64,000 nucleotides of DNA from assembly GCF_001660705.2 (NCBI RefSeq), contig NZ_LYBV02000030.1:124001-188000 (forward strand). Direction: 5' to 3'. Each line of letters opens with the position of its first letter. Within the stretch, counting starts at the first letter, position 1. The translations under genes and the position numbers were made by a program. Under the pieces are notes generated by a model. It was not told the DNA's origin. It made no database searches and saw nothing but the letters and a program-made list of their open reading frames with translations. This DNA is from Saccharicrinis aurantiacus (GTDB lineage: Bacteria; Bacteroidota; Bacteroidia; Bacteroidales; Marinilabiliaceae). Positions 52,232 to 61,731 of the stretch are shown here, one piece after another.

Positions 52232-54931
52232 TTATTCAAAGTAGGTTTCAAATTTTTTTAACGATTCTTTGATAATATAGAATGAGGATTTTACGTGTTC
52301 TTTGGTATATGGCATTGAACCGGAATCCCATTTCTCCCATTTATACCTTTCTGTTTCAATCATTGAATCCTCAAAGAAAACAGAAACCGCAATTCCATCA
52401 GACGTTTCTACTTGTTTGTTGTTTTTTCCAGTACCTCTTCTAGGTTCATAATCTAATATATCCATAACTTCCATTTGAGCAGGATTATTGAAGTTAATAA
52501 TGGGCCATGGTAGTTTTATGGTAATAATGTTTTCGTTAATAATTACAGCATCTCCTCTAATTGGGTTTTTGCCTTCTCTTAATTTTAATTTGCTGGCATC
52601 AAATTCGCTTCCGGCACAATAGTCATCTTCTTGTTTATTTCGCCATAATACTTTATTCCAGCCTAAGCCATCACTTTTTGTAGAATAGAAATGTTGTCCT
52701 TCAACAGGGTATCCTTCAAGGCCAATACCAAACATGTCATAGGCCTTCGTAACAAATAAATTGCCTCCGTTATTAGTAAGTTTTACACAAAATTCAGCTC
52801 TATTATTCACGTTTTTATTATTAGGTAATATAGACTCACCTTTATTTTTATCGTAGGTATCTAATGCTAACCAAAGAGTATCTGTTGTTGTAAGTTCTGA
52901 TTTAAGTTCTAGTTGAATGTAGAAGCCTTCAATATCAGAATCTAACTTAATGTTTTTGATTTTTTCTGATTTGGAATCTTGATCGTAATTTGAATATTCT
53001 GCTTCCTCAGGAATATAGGTAATCATTCCAAAATTTTGTTCTGGATTATACAGATTATGCCAATGTAATCGAGTATCAGGATTTACATTTTCCTGATAAA
53101 TCCAGGTTACCTTAAACCACTCATCTATCCAGGCAAACTGTATTGCACCTGCGCAATCTGCATCTTTAATGTTATGCATCATTCTTATTGTTTGCGCAGC
53201 CTGAGTTTCTTCATTGGCACCCCCTTGATGCATTTCATTTGAACTATATCTAACAACACCCCAACCATTAGGTATACCAAATTCGGCTATCAATAGGGGA
53301 CGGTTATTGTAATGGTTTTTTAAATCGTTTAAATAGCCTAAGTAACTGTTTGAGCCTTCATAGTCGCTATATTCTTGGTAGTCTGGATCACATGATATAA
53401 AATCAGGAAAATACGTGTAAGCATGATAGCTAGCAAAGTAACCTGCTGGGGCATTGTCTTCGTTTATGTGGTTTAGGTCGATTTGTGTGAGATCTTCATC
53501 TCCTATTTCGGTGGGATGATCCAAAGGGTCTAAAGTTGGCCAGCTTGAAAAACTGATGGGATGCTGTTGGTTGTACTTTTCTATCTCGTAGTTAACAGCT
53601 TTGTCTAAGCGCTCTGTAGCCCATGCCTCGGTAGGACTAGCATTGTTAATACTAAATGATAATCCATTGTAAGAGTTGATATCAGGATTGGCGTCATCTG
53701 TTTCGATTACTTCGTGTGGAGAAATTTCTCTTCCAATTATGTAGCCAATAACCCACTCAGAAACATCTGCAGTATAGTTTCCTGATGCCCATCCCCATCT
53801 TTCGGGTAAATTGGCATTTCCATGTATTACGTCTATAACTTCTCTAATTCGTTCATCGAAGTAATCCATTAATGGCATTTTTTCAAATTCGGTACTCTCA
53901 TTTATATCTCTCACGAACCAAATTTCGCTAGTATAAAAATTGGTAGGCTTTTCATATTCCTCATCAAGCCATGCGCCTGGCATCAAGTATAGTGGAGTTC
54001 CTTGATTGGCATCATTAAATTCCTTTAGGGCTTCATAAAAACGAGGGTAATGAATGGTGTAAATTCTAATTGTATTATAGCCTGCGTTGGCCATCATCTT
54101 AAACCATTTTGCATATAACTCTTTAGAGGGAGCCATTTCTGCAGGACTGGTTCCGGGTATAGCCGCTCCAAGATTAATGCCTTTTATATAGAATGGAACG
54201 TATTTATCTCCATTGTGTTGTTCGATGAATTTTTGACCACATTGAAAAGGTAAGAAGGTGTCTTTATTAATAATAAAGTTTTGTGTTTTATTGTTAGCAT
54301 TTAGATTTCGTATGGTGTGGGTAGGAAAGCCTTCACCACTTATTGTTGCCGTAAAAAGAGAGTTGTTGTAATCGGTTGTACTTAAATCATTACTATTTGA
54401 TTCCTCAATGTAGAAATCGAGTCTATTAGTTACTGCCTGAATTAGTTTTACACTCTTGCTATTATTTGAAGACTTGAAATTGACAAAGTACATTTTGTTT
54501 TCAAGTAAGCCTTTTATATTTGAACAGTTATATGAGAACTGATGCACACCTGCACCAAAATCTTTGTTTATTATTAAGTCAATTTCTCTTCCTGATATAT
54601 CATAGATCGCAAGTCTTAGTTTTGATTGATTTTTTAGGGCCACATTAAAATTCATAATTTGAGAGTGCCAATCAACCACCGCATAAGCATATTTAATGTG
54701 CTGCGAAAAAATGTTGGAGAGGTCAAGTTCATAATTGCCATTTTCGTCACTAGTTGTGCTTGAGGCTTCGTTGGGATTAATATTATTATATATATCAACC
54801 CTTACATTAGGGCAGGGGGTGCCATTAGTAAAGCTGATTCTACCATTAAATTCCTGTCCTGTTACATTAAAAGAGAGTATGTTAAAGAAAAGGAATAATG
54901 CGGTTAGCGAGTTGTATGTTTTTGTTTTCAT
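52232..54931 (-). CDS. Secreted clan-A glycoside hydrolase with carbohydrate-side domains
   Basis: About 899 residues from the ATG at 54931 (a possible ATG nine bases upstream). Signal peptide MKTKTYNSLTALFLFFNILSFNVTGQ. A CarboxypepD_reg-like domain at about 25-75 (NGTPCPNVRVDIYNN), a FlgD-like segment near 95-165, then a TIM-barrel hydrolase: GINLGAAIPGTSPAEMAPSKELY, GYNTIRIYTIHY, IGYIIGREISP, and LLIAEFGIPNGWG with a likely catalytic Glu. A C-terminal beta domain follows. Best guess is a beta-glucan-active enzyme. It converges on the synthase operon, only 15 bases from the GH16-like stop. Confidence 0.6.
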   Translation of the reverse strand: MKTKTYNSLTALFLFFNILSFNVTGQEFNGRISFTNGTPCPNVRVDIYNNINPNEASSTTSDENGNYELDLSNIFSQHIKYAYAVVDWHSQIMNFNVALKNQSKLRLAIYDISGREIDLIINKDFGAGVHQFSYNCSNIKGLLENKMYFVNFKSSNNSKSVKLIQAVTNRLDFYIEESNSNDLSTTDYNNSLFTATISGEGFPTHTIRNLNANNKTQNFIINKDTFLPFQCGQKFIEQHNGDKYVPFYIKGINLGAAIPGTSPAEMAPSKELYAKWFKMMANAGYNTIRIYTIHYPRFYEALKEFNDANQGTPLYLMPGAWLDEEYEKPTNFYTSEIWFVRDINESTEFEKMPLMDYFDERIREVIDVIHGNANLPERWGWASGNYTADVSEWVIGYIIGREISPHEVIETDDANPDINSYNGLSFSINNASPTEAWATERLDKAVNYEIEKYNQQHPISFSSWPTLDPLDHPTEIGDEDLTQIDLNHINEDNAPAGYFASYHAYTYFPDFISCDPDYQEYSDYEGSNSYLGYLNDLKNHYNNRPLLIAEFGIPNGWGVVRYSSNEMHQGGANEETQAAQTIRMMHNIKDADCAGAIQFAWIDEWFKVTWIYQENVNPDTRLHWHNLYNPEQNFGMITYIPEEAEYSNYDQDSKSEKIKNIKLDSDIEGFYIQLELKSELTTTDTLWLALDTYDKNKGESILPNNKNVNNRAEFCVKLTNNGGNLFVTKAYDMFGIGLEGYPVEGQHFYSTKSDGLGWNKVLWRNKQEDDYCAGSEFDASKLKLREGKNPIRGDAVIINENIITIKLPWPIINFNNPAQMEVMDILDYEPRRGTGKNNKQVETSDGIAVSVFFEDSMIETERYKWEKWDSGSMPYTKEHVKSSFYIIKESLKKFETYFE

Positions 54932-55440
54932 AATGCACATGTTAATAATCTGTATATGAGTGCTGCCACTAATGCTACTATAGGCATTACTAAAATTAGT
55001 TAATTTATATTGAATTCATCATGATCTCCCAATAAAATCTCATTAACCAGTTTCTAACTAATTATTTACACTAATCTAAAGAGTAGTAGTGAAAATATCA
55101 TAAGGTTGTTTTGTTATTTATGAGTACAAATGAGAAAACTATTTGTGTGGTATATTCCAAAATAGGAGTATTGTGGTTTGAATGTTGTTTTTTGTCATTT
55201 GGGGCTATTTGTGTGCGGTTATTTAGATTTAAAAATACATTTATATCAAATACACCCCTGTTTTAGAATTCGAATTCGGCTTATAATATAAAAATATTGC
55301 AAACAACCCCCTTGTTTAATAATATGATTTTAAACATCGTTTTTCAGTGATAATATTCATTTCTCAAATTCAAACTTCTTATTTAATTTGAAACATCATT
55401 AATACTTAAAAACAACAATAACTTTTTAATGCGTTAAGCT
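54932..55440. other. 509-base gap before ald
   Basis: AT-rich with no reading frame, hairpin or repeat that I can support. It holds the promoters of the GH gene (minus) and ald (plus), but no TTTG-N20-TAnnTTTG match stands out. Confidence 0.3.
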
Positions 55441-56553
55441 ATGATTATAGGAGTTCCTAAAGAGATAAAGCCAGCCGAGAATAGGGTCGGTATGACTCCA
55501 GCAGGGGTTTTGGAGATGGTTAAAGCAGGACATACTGTTTATGTGCAATCAACAGCAGGTATAGGTACCGACTTTTTTGATGAGGATTATGAAAAAGCGG
55601 GCGCAAAAATTTTACCAACTATCGAAGATGTTTATGGCATTGCAGATATGATTGTGAAGGTAAAAGAACCAATAGAACCAGAATATAAATTGATTAAAGA
55701 AAATCAATTATTATTTACATATTTCCATTTTGCTTCGTGTGAGCCATTAACGAGGGCTATGATTGAGCAAAAAGCGGTTTGTTTAAGTTATGAAACGGTT
55801 GAAACTCCGGATAGAAAGTTACCTTTGTTGATACCTATGTCGGAAGTAGCAGGAAGAATGGCTACGCAAGAAGGCGCTAAGTATTTAGAGCGTACTTATG
55901 GCGGACGTGGGGTGTTGTTAGGCGGAGTTCCAGGAGTACCTCCTGCCAAAGTATTAGTAATTGGCGGTGGAATAGTAGGTACTCAGGCGGCAAAAATGGC
56001 TGCAGGATTAGGTGCTGATGTAACTATTATGGATTTAAGCTTAGAGCGATTACGTCAGTTAGATGATATTATGCCTGCTAATGTGAAAACTTTAGTTCCA
56101 AACGAGATGCGTATGCGTGAGTTTGTTCAGAATGTTGATTTAATTATTGGTGCAGTATTGATTCCTGGAGCAAAAGCTCCTAAATTAATTACGCGTGATA
56201 TGTTGCCGACTATGCAACAAGGAACAGTTTTGGTGGATGTGGCAATAGATCAAGGAGGATGTTTTGAAACGTCAAAACCTACCACGCATCAAGATCCAAC
56301 TTATATGGTTGATGATATTATTCATTATACAGTTGCTAATATGCCAGGTGCAGTTCCGTTTACATCTACCATGGCACTTACAAATGCAACACTTCCTTAT
56401 GCCATTAAATTAGCAAATAAGGGGTGGGAGCAAGCTTGTAAAGAGGATTCTGCCTTAAGATTAGGATTAAATATTATCAAAGGTGATGTAGTTTATAAGG
56501 CTGTATCAGATGCTTTTGATATTCCATATGTACCTCTTGATGAGGTGCTATAA
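55441..56553 (+). CDS. ald: Alanine dehydrogenase
   Basis: 370 residues. Reversibly deaminates L-alanine to pyruvate and ammonia with NAD. The N-terminal block MIIGVPKEIKPAENRVGMTPAGV, the YFHFA stretch with the catalytic His near 94-98, and the Rossmann motif VIGGGIVGTQAAKMAAGLG are typical and the length is exact. Monocistronic with its own strong terminator. Confidence 0.97.
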   Translation: MIIGVPKEIKPAENRVGMTPAGVLEMVKAGHTVYVQSTAGIGTDFFDEDYEKAGAKILPTIEDVYGIADMIVKVKEPIEPEYKLIKENQLLFTYFHFASCEPLTRAMIEQKAVCLSYETVETPDRKLPLLIPMSEVAGRMATQEGAKYLERTYGGRGVLLGGVPGVPPAKVLVIGGGIVGTQAAKMAAGLGADVTIMDLSLERLRQLDDIMPANVKTLVPNEMRMREFVQNVDLIIGAVLIPGAKAPKLITRDMLPTMQQGTVLVDVAIDQGGCFETSKPTTHQDPTYMVDDIIHYTVANMPGAVPFTSTMALTNATLPYAIKLANKGWEQACKEDSALRLGLNIIKGDVVYKAVSDAFDIPYVPLDEVL

Positions 56554-56646
56554 TTCAACTTTAAGTTGAATATTAAATTGTAATAGATTCCATTTTGATA
56601 TCTAAATTTGAAGTGGATTTATTAATATAGGTTAATTATAGGTTAG

Positions 56647-56678
56647 AAGCCGGCTTTAGGGGTAAAGCCGGCTTTTTT
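56647..56678 (+). terminator. Terminator of ald
   Basis: aagccggcttta (56647-56658) pairs perfectly with taaagccggctt (56663-56674) around a gggg loop, followed by a T-run. Confidence 0.93.
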
Positions 56679-56848
56679 GTGTCTTTTATTTTAAAGTTTA
56701 GTGTTAATTAATAATTAACAATGTTCGCGCATTATAATTAATGGTTTAAATTTTTTATTTTTGCAGTCCTATCCTTCAATTGACTATTTCTATGTAGTAT
56801 ACCGAGCTTATAATTACCTTAAAAAATAAACAATAGACATATTAAAGA

Positions 56849-58222
56849 ATGAAGAACAAAAAGCTTATTATTATTTTGGCTATCGTAGTTATTATGATTC
56901 CAATTGCTTACAATTTATTTAGTGATCACACATATCATCTGGAACACGCGACGGAATCAGTAAGAAACCAGGCTCTCGCCGTATTGAAAGATAATGACTG
57001 TATGGCATGTCACTCCGTAAATTCGGTTGCTCCACCATATTCAGTACTTCCTATTATTGGAGAAACAATTAAAAAGGATATGGAATTTGGAAAGCGAAGT
57101 CTGTTATTAGATGATGTAGTGGCTACACTAGAGAATGACGGATTGGTTGGAGAAGTTGATTTAGCAAAGATTGAGCATGCGGTTGATGCCAATACAATGC
57201 CTCCAAAACCCTATACTGCTATTCACTGGGGCGCTAATATTAAGAAAAACGAGGCTGAAGTTATTAAAAAATGGGTTGCTCATGAGAGAATGAATAACTA
57301 TAAATCGATGAGCGCTTCTGCTGAATTTGCCTTAGAACCAATTAGACCAATTGAAACGGAGTTTGCCGTAGATGCAAATAAAGTTGCTTTAGGTAATCAA
57401 TTGTACCACGATACGCGTTTATCTGCGAATAACACAATTTCTTGCGCAACTTGTCATGATTTGGCAAAGGGTGGTACAGACCAATTACCAGTTTCTATCG
57501 GTATTCATGATCAAGAAGGACCTATTAATTCACCAACTGTTTATAATGCAGTTTATAATTTGGCTCAGTTTTGGGATGGTCGTGCACATGATTTACAAGC
57601 TCAGGCTGTCGGACCTCCAATGGATGCCAAAGAAATGGGAAATAACTCGTTTGATGATATTGTAGAGCGTTTAAGTGCAGATAAGGAATTGGTAACGCAA
57701 TTTGCTAATTTATATACTGAAGGAATCACTCAAAATTCAATTACTGATGCTATTGCTGAGTTTGAAAAAACTTTAGTAACTCCCAATGCGCCATTTGATA
57801 AATATTTAAAAGGTGATAAAGATGCCATTACTGCACGTCAGGCTGAAGGTTATGATGTATTTAAAAGAGTAGGTTGTGCTAGTTGTCATGTTGGTGAAGC
57901 AATAGGAGGACAGTCGTTTGAGCACATGGGTATATTTGATAATGGATTTGCGCTAAGAGGTTCTAGTATTGAAACTGCAGATAAGGGAAGAGCAAAATTC
58001 ACAGGTGATGAAAAGGATAACTTTAAGCAGAAAACGCCAACCTTAAGAAATATTGCTTTAACAGCTCCATATTTTCACGATGCTTCGGCAAATAGCTTGG
58101 AAGAAGCAGTTTCTGCAATGGCTAAATATCAAGTAAAAGAAAATGTAACACAAGAGGAAATTACATTGATTACTGAATTCCTAGAGTCCTTAACGGGAGA
58201 ATATAACGGACAGTCTTTGTAG
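56849..58222 (+). CDS. Tri-heme cytochrome c peroxidase
   Basis: 457 residues. One N-terminal anchor helix (KKLIIILAIVVIMIPIAYNLF), a heme-binding domain with CMACH at 51-55 followed by MPPKPYTAIHW, then a di-heme peroxidase with CATCH at 199-203 and CASCH at 343-347. It reduces hydrogen peroxide to water using quinol- or cytochrome-derived electrons in the periplasm; the extra heme domain probably feeds electrons to the peroxidase. The TATTTTTG -7 box at 56756-56763 lies 86 bases before the ATG. Confidence 0.9.
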   Translation: MKNKKLIIILAIVVIMIPIAYNLFSDHTYHLEHATESVRNQALAVLKDNDCMACHSVNSVAPPYSVLPIIGETIKKDMEFGKRSLLLDDVVATLENDGLVGEVDLAKIEHAVDANTMPPKPYTAIHWGANIKKNEAEVIKKWVAHERMNNYKSMSASAEFALEPIRPIETEFAVDANKVALGNQLYHDTRLSANNTISCATCHDLAKGGTDQLPVSIGIHDQEGPINSPTVYNAVYNLAQFWDGRAHDLQAQAVGPPMDAKEMGNNSFDDIVERLSADKELVTQFANLYTEGITQNSITDAIAEFEKTLVTPNAPFDKYLKGDKDAITARQAEGYDVFKRVGCASCHVGEAIGGQSFEHMGIFDNGFALRGSSIETADKGRAKFTGDEKDNFKQKTPTLRNIALTAPYFHDASANSLEEAVSAMAKYQVKENVTQEEITLITEFLESLTGEYNGQSL

Positions 58223-58262
58223 ACTATTAGTTTTACAAGACTAATTCAGTTTATTATAAAAG

Positions 58263-58303
58263 AATAGCCCCTAGTAAGTCTATTGATTTACTAGGGGCTA
58301 TTT
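58263..58303. terminator. Bidirectional terminator between the peroxidase and the convergent gene
   Basis: aatagcccctagtaa (58263-58277) pairs perfectly over 15 bp with 58288-58302. T-rich tracts lie on both sides, so it probably serves both genes. Confidence 0.85.
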
Positions 58304-58319
58304 AGTTTATATCGCTAAG

Positions 58320-58958
58320 TTATTTGTTTCTTCTCCAGAGTGTTTTTTGTAAAATAATACCCCAGTATACATCTTTAGTATCTGCCATTACACAATATTC
58401 TACCCCCAGTTGAATTCCACCTAAAGCTTTTATGTTGTAGTATGCATCAACCCATAAAGAATTATTAGAATATGTACCTCTTGTGAAATTGGTAGTTGTA
58501 CCTACTGCAAAATCAAACCTACCGCCATATGAGTAATATAAACCGTTTACAAGGGCTCCATTATTCCAAGTTTCTACATTATGATTGTACGTTGAGTAGG
58601 GTAGGAATAAATGGTTGTTGGCATAAAATTCATATCCATAACCCAGTCCAATTCCGAAATATTCTCCTTCAAACCTGTGGTGCGATAAACGTAAGTTTAC
58701 GTTGTGACGAGGGTTATTACTCACAGAAGCCCAAAAACTTGCTTCTATATCATCGTAACCAGCGGTGTTGAATAGCTGAATTCCTAGGTTGTTGATTATA
58801 CCGGTAGTTTTTGTTGGAGCATCAAGTTCAAAACGCTCGGTTGGTTCTTGTGCATAAATATTAGTTAAAAAAAGCAGCCCAATTATTATAAGCCCATGTT
58901 TCCTCAAGTCCTTAATTCGTATTAAAGGACACCTTCGTGTATTAGTTATGTTGTTCAT
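58320..58958 (-). CDS. Secreted protein of unknown function, barrel-like
   Basis: 212 residues. An N-terminal basic stretch then a hydrophobic helix (HGLIIIGLLFLTNIYAQ) gives a late signal peptide; the true start may be nearer, but no other in-frame ATG follows before the helix. The remainder is beta-rich with repeated Tyr/Asn, for example HHRFEGEYFGIGLGYGYEF, and ends in LQKTLWRRNK. I do not recognise the family. It converges with the peroxidase gene. Confidence 0.6.
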   Translation of the reverse strand: MNNITNTRRCPLIRIKDLRKHGLIIIGLLFLTNIYAQEPTERFELDAPTKTTGIINNLGIQLFNTAGYDDIEASFWASVSNNPRHNVNLRLSHHRFEGEYFGIGLGYGYEFYANNHLFLPYSTYNHNVETWNNGALVNGLYYSYGGRFDFAVGTTTNFTRGTYSNNSLWVDAYYNIKALGGIQLGVEYCVMADTKDVYWGIILQKTLWRRNK

Positions 58959-59284
58959 ATGGCAAGTGCTTTACAATAACTTTACCAATAAAACAGGTAT
59001 TAAAGTAATTTGATACTTTTAAATAAATATTATATCACGTTAACGCTTATGATAAAATAATGGGGTTTAAGTAATTTTTCTCTATCAATGAATTGATGAA
59101 TATTTATGAACTTGAATCACTTTAAGTTTTATTTACTCTCATATTAAAGAACTAAAGTGGCTCTCAAAAACAAAGAGGATGTTAAATATTGAGAAGATTA
59201 AGCAATTGAATACTCAATTGTATTAATAGAAGTTAAAGGAATGTATTTTGGTAATTATTGGCATAGGCTTTGATAAGTACTAAT

Positions 59285-59366
59285 ACGAAGAGCATGAGAG
59301 AGTTTTTCATAGATTAGGTTAGGGTTTAGGTTTAGATCGGAATGTCATTTCGGCATTCCGATTTTT
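59285..59366 (+). ncRNA. RNA-like module A with terminator
   Basis: Sequence tttttcatagattagg, then ttagggtttaggttta, then a hairpin with tcggaatg/cattccga (stem about 59336-59362) and a T-run to 59366. The ttaggtttagg core matches module B and the minus-strand candidate at 12.8 kb. The promoter is not clear. It could be an independent small RNA or a leader/terminator cassette. Confidence 0.3.
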
Positions 59367-59395
59367 AAAAGAACTCAACTATACAAAATAGACAT

Positions 59396-59475
59396 AAGAA
59401 GTTTTTTTTCATAGATTAGGGTTTAGGTTAGAAGAAGAGGCTGTTTCAGAATAAAATGATTCAGCCTCTTTTTTT
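59396..59475 (+). ncRNA. RNA-like module B with terminator
   Basis: ttttttttcatagattagggtttaggttag is followed by a hairpin agaggctg/cagcctct (stem 59436-59443 with 59462-59469) and seven T residues to 59475. It is the closest relative of module A, with 30 bases between them, and shares the gtttaggttag core with the 12.8-kb candidate. Confidence 0.3.
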
Positions 59476-59563
59476 ATGACTTTTTTGGGGAATTACCCAA
59501 AATATTTTTTAAATCTTAAAAGTTTAAATTGGGCATCTTACTAAAAAAGTGGGCAGAGTAAGA

Positions 59564-59583
59564 ACTATAGTGAATAGCCCGTT
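59564..59583 (-). repeat. Dispersed 20-bp repeat fragment
   Basis: An exact reverse-complement copy of 7269-7288 (aacgggctattcactatagt). It stands alone here, 50 bases before the sulfatase stop codon. Confidence 0.7.
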
Positions 59584-59633
59584 AAACTTCCCTTATTTTA
59601 TCTTAAAAAATTGTATTTTTTGTAATTGAGATA

Positions 59634-61493
59634 TTATCGTTTAACCGCAATTTGCTTTACAAAACGCTGTGTGCCCGATTCAATTGCAATAATATAATTA
59701 CCGCTAATAACTGCGCTACTTAAACTGGCAGATAGGGAGTTGCTATTGCTGCGTTTGATGTTTTTCTGCATTACTGCTTCGCCCGACATGCTATAGAGTG
59801 AAACGTTAACGATGGGTGCAATTACCGATGCAAAAGTGATATTTAAATCGGTATTGCTAGGGTTAGGGTATACCCTGAATTTAAGGGTTTCATCGTTCCA
59901 AATGCTTGAATTACTTGTGGCCAACTCGGGGAAGGTACGCTCCCAATTGGGCATGGCATTGCTATACCACTTGTTTTTTGTGTTTTGGTTGTGAAAAAAC
60001 TGAGGTTCGGTATGGGTGCGAGTCCAGGCATAAGCTTCGTCCTTTATTTTATTGAGTACATCAGCATTGGCTCCGGCAAGGTTTCTATCTTCATGTAAAT
60101 CGTTTTCAATATCGTATAGGAACCAAGTGCCATTGCCGTAGGTTTTTGCTTTCCATTTGCCTTTTCTAACATGTATTTTATTGTTTGGCGATGTTATGGC
60201 CATGGCAAATAAAGGTTGATCGGGGCGGGCATCTTCATTCTGAATTACTTTACTATAGATGTCGATTCCGTCAATTACTTTTGCTTTATTGCTATTATCG
60301 GTAATTAAGTTGATATCAACACCTGCTGCACTGGCGAAGGTTGGATACAAATCTAAACCAGAGACGGGATGATTATAGACATCGGGAAAATCAGAAACCG
60401 ATTTAGGCCATTTTACAAACATAGGTACTCTATGCCCGCCTTCTTCAATATCTCCTTTATGCCCTCTGAGTGGGTAATTATTCCATGCCACTCGTTTGGG
60501 GTTTCCATATCCGCTCATGCCACCGTTATCGCTCATAAATACTATTATAGTATTATCTAGCTGGCCATTGTTTTCTAAAGCTTCAACCAATTTGCCAACT
60601 CCTCTATCAAGGGCATAAACCATTCCGGCTAAGGTTAGTCTGTCTTGTTCTTCACCATCATCAATGGTACCATTGTTATTGGCATCGTAGTTGAATGCAT
60701 ATTCGCCTCCATTATTCTTTGGTCGAGTGAGTGTTTCCATGTCTTCGGCCTTGGCATCTAATAAACTATGTGGGGCGTTATACGACACAAATAAATAGAA
60801 CGGCGAATCATTGTTTTTTGCATCGTTTATAAAATGAACCGCTTTTGTTGTTAAAATATCAGTAATGTAATTTGAGCCTTCAATTTCACCATTAACAGGC
60901 TCTGGTGCCCAATTATTATTGTGCTTTAGCGGATCGGGGTATTCCCAACTGGCTTCGGCCTTTGCTTTATTATTGTATTGATTTACGCTAATCCATTTAT
61001 TAGTGAAATACTCATGTCCACCACCAAGGAAACCATAAAACTCATCAAAGCCGCGCTGGTTTGGTTGGTAAGGTGTTTCTTCGCCAAGGTGCCATTTGCC
61101 TACTATGCCAGTTGTGTAGCCTGCTTCTTGTAATACCTGACTAATAAATTTCTCGTTCAAGTCGATACCTTCTTTGCTGTAAGATGCTAAGTTAAATTGA
61201 GAGCCTAAAGCATGAGGGTATCTCCCTGTCATTAATCCCGCTCTACTTGGTCCGCAAAAAGGATGAATGGCATAGGCCGATGTAAATTTTGTACCTGCAT
61301 TGGCTAATTTATCGAGGTTTGGCGAAGCTATATCTATAGGTCTGCCAGGATGCATTTGGGCATTAAAGCCCACATCGGAATAACCCATATCATCTGCAAG
61401 TATAAATAATATATTAGGTATAGGCTCTTCAGCTTTTAGTATGCCAACAAAACAGAGAGTAAGTATACCTAGCAATAGTTTTATAGAATTCAT
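59634..61493 (-). CDS. Secreted sulfatase with type IX sorting domain
   Basis: 619 residues. Signal peptide to about residue 21, then the N-terminal metal site LADDMGYSD, and the CxPSR motif at 80-84 (CGPSR), whose Cys80 is converted to formylglycine. Sulfatases of this S1 class remove sulfate from polysaccharides or glycans, fitting algal-polymer degradation. Residues from about 540 onward (YPNPSNTDLNITF, SMSGEAVM) are a T9SS C-terminal domain, so it is exported to or beyond the cell surface. The needed formylglycine-maturing enzyme is not in the window. A -7 box TAGATTTG lies on the minus strand at 61529-61522. Confidence 0.93.
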   Translation of the reverse strand: MNSIKLLLGILTLCFVGILKAEEPIPNILFILADDMGYSDVGFNAQMHPGRPIDIASPNLDKLANAGTKFTSAYAIHPFCGPSRAGLMTGRYPHALGSQFNLASYSKEGIDLNEKFISQVLQEAGYTTGIVGKWHLGEETPYQPNQRGFDEFYGFLGGGHEYFTNKWISVNQYNNKAKAEASWEYPDPLKHNNNWAPEPVNGEIEGSNYITDILTTKAVHFINDAKNNDSPFYLFVSYNAPHSLLDAKAEDMETLTRPKNNGGEYAFNYDANNNGTIDDGEEQDRLTLAGMVYALDRGVGKLVEALENNGQLDNTIIVFMSDNGGMSGYGNPKRVAWNNYPLRGHKGDIEEGGHRVPMFVKWPKSVSDFPDVYNHPVSGLDLYPTFASAAGVDINLITDNSNKAKVIDGIDIYSKVIQNEDARPDQPLFAMAITSPNNKIHVRKGKWKAKTYGNGTWFLYDIENDLHEDRNLAGANADVLNKIKDEAYAWTRTHTEPQFFHNQNTKNKWYSNAMPNWERTFPELATSNSSIWNDETLKFRVYPNPSNTDLNITFASVIAPIVNVSLYSMSGEAVMQKNIKRSNSNSLSASLSSAVISGNYIIAIESGTQRFVKQIAVKR

Positions 61494-61731
61494 ATTGTTA
61501 TAAAGTTTTATTTCTTGTGCACAAATCTATCCTCTTGCTATATATCCGGTTTATTTCTCCATACAATATGCATAAATATCTGTCCATTTATATTGTTTAC
61601 AGTGTTCAAAGTGCTAACTATCAAATAGCATTTATTGTGCGGATTTTCTATTGACTCTATGGCTTGCATGCTTTATATTGCATCAATTGAGTAGAGCTTT
61701 GCCTAAGTGTTTAATTATACACACATTAAAT

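Larger units (their letters stand above)
58959..59633. other. 675-base gap with two RNA-like terminator modules
   Basis: The left half (58959-59280) is AT-rich without recognisable signals. The right half holds two terminator-ended modules (59285-59366 and 59396-59475) described separately, and a dispersed repeat fragment at 59564-59583. No convincing coding region. Confidence 0.4.
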
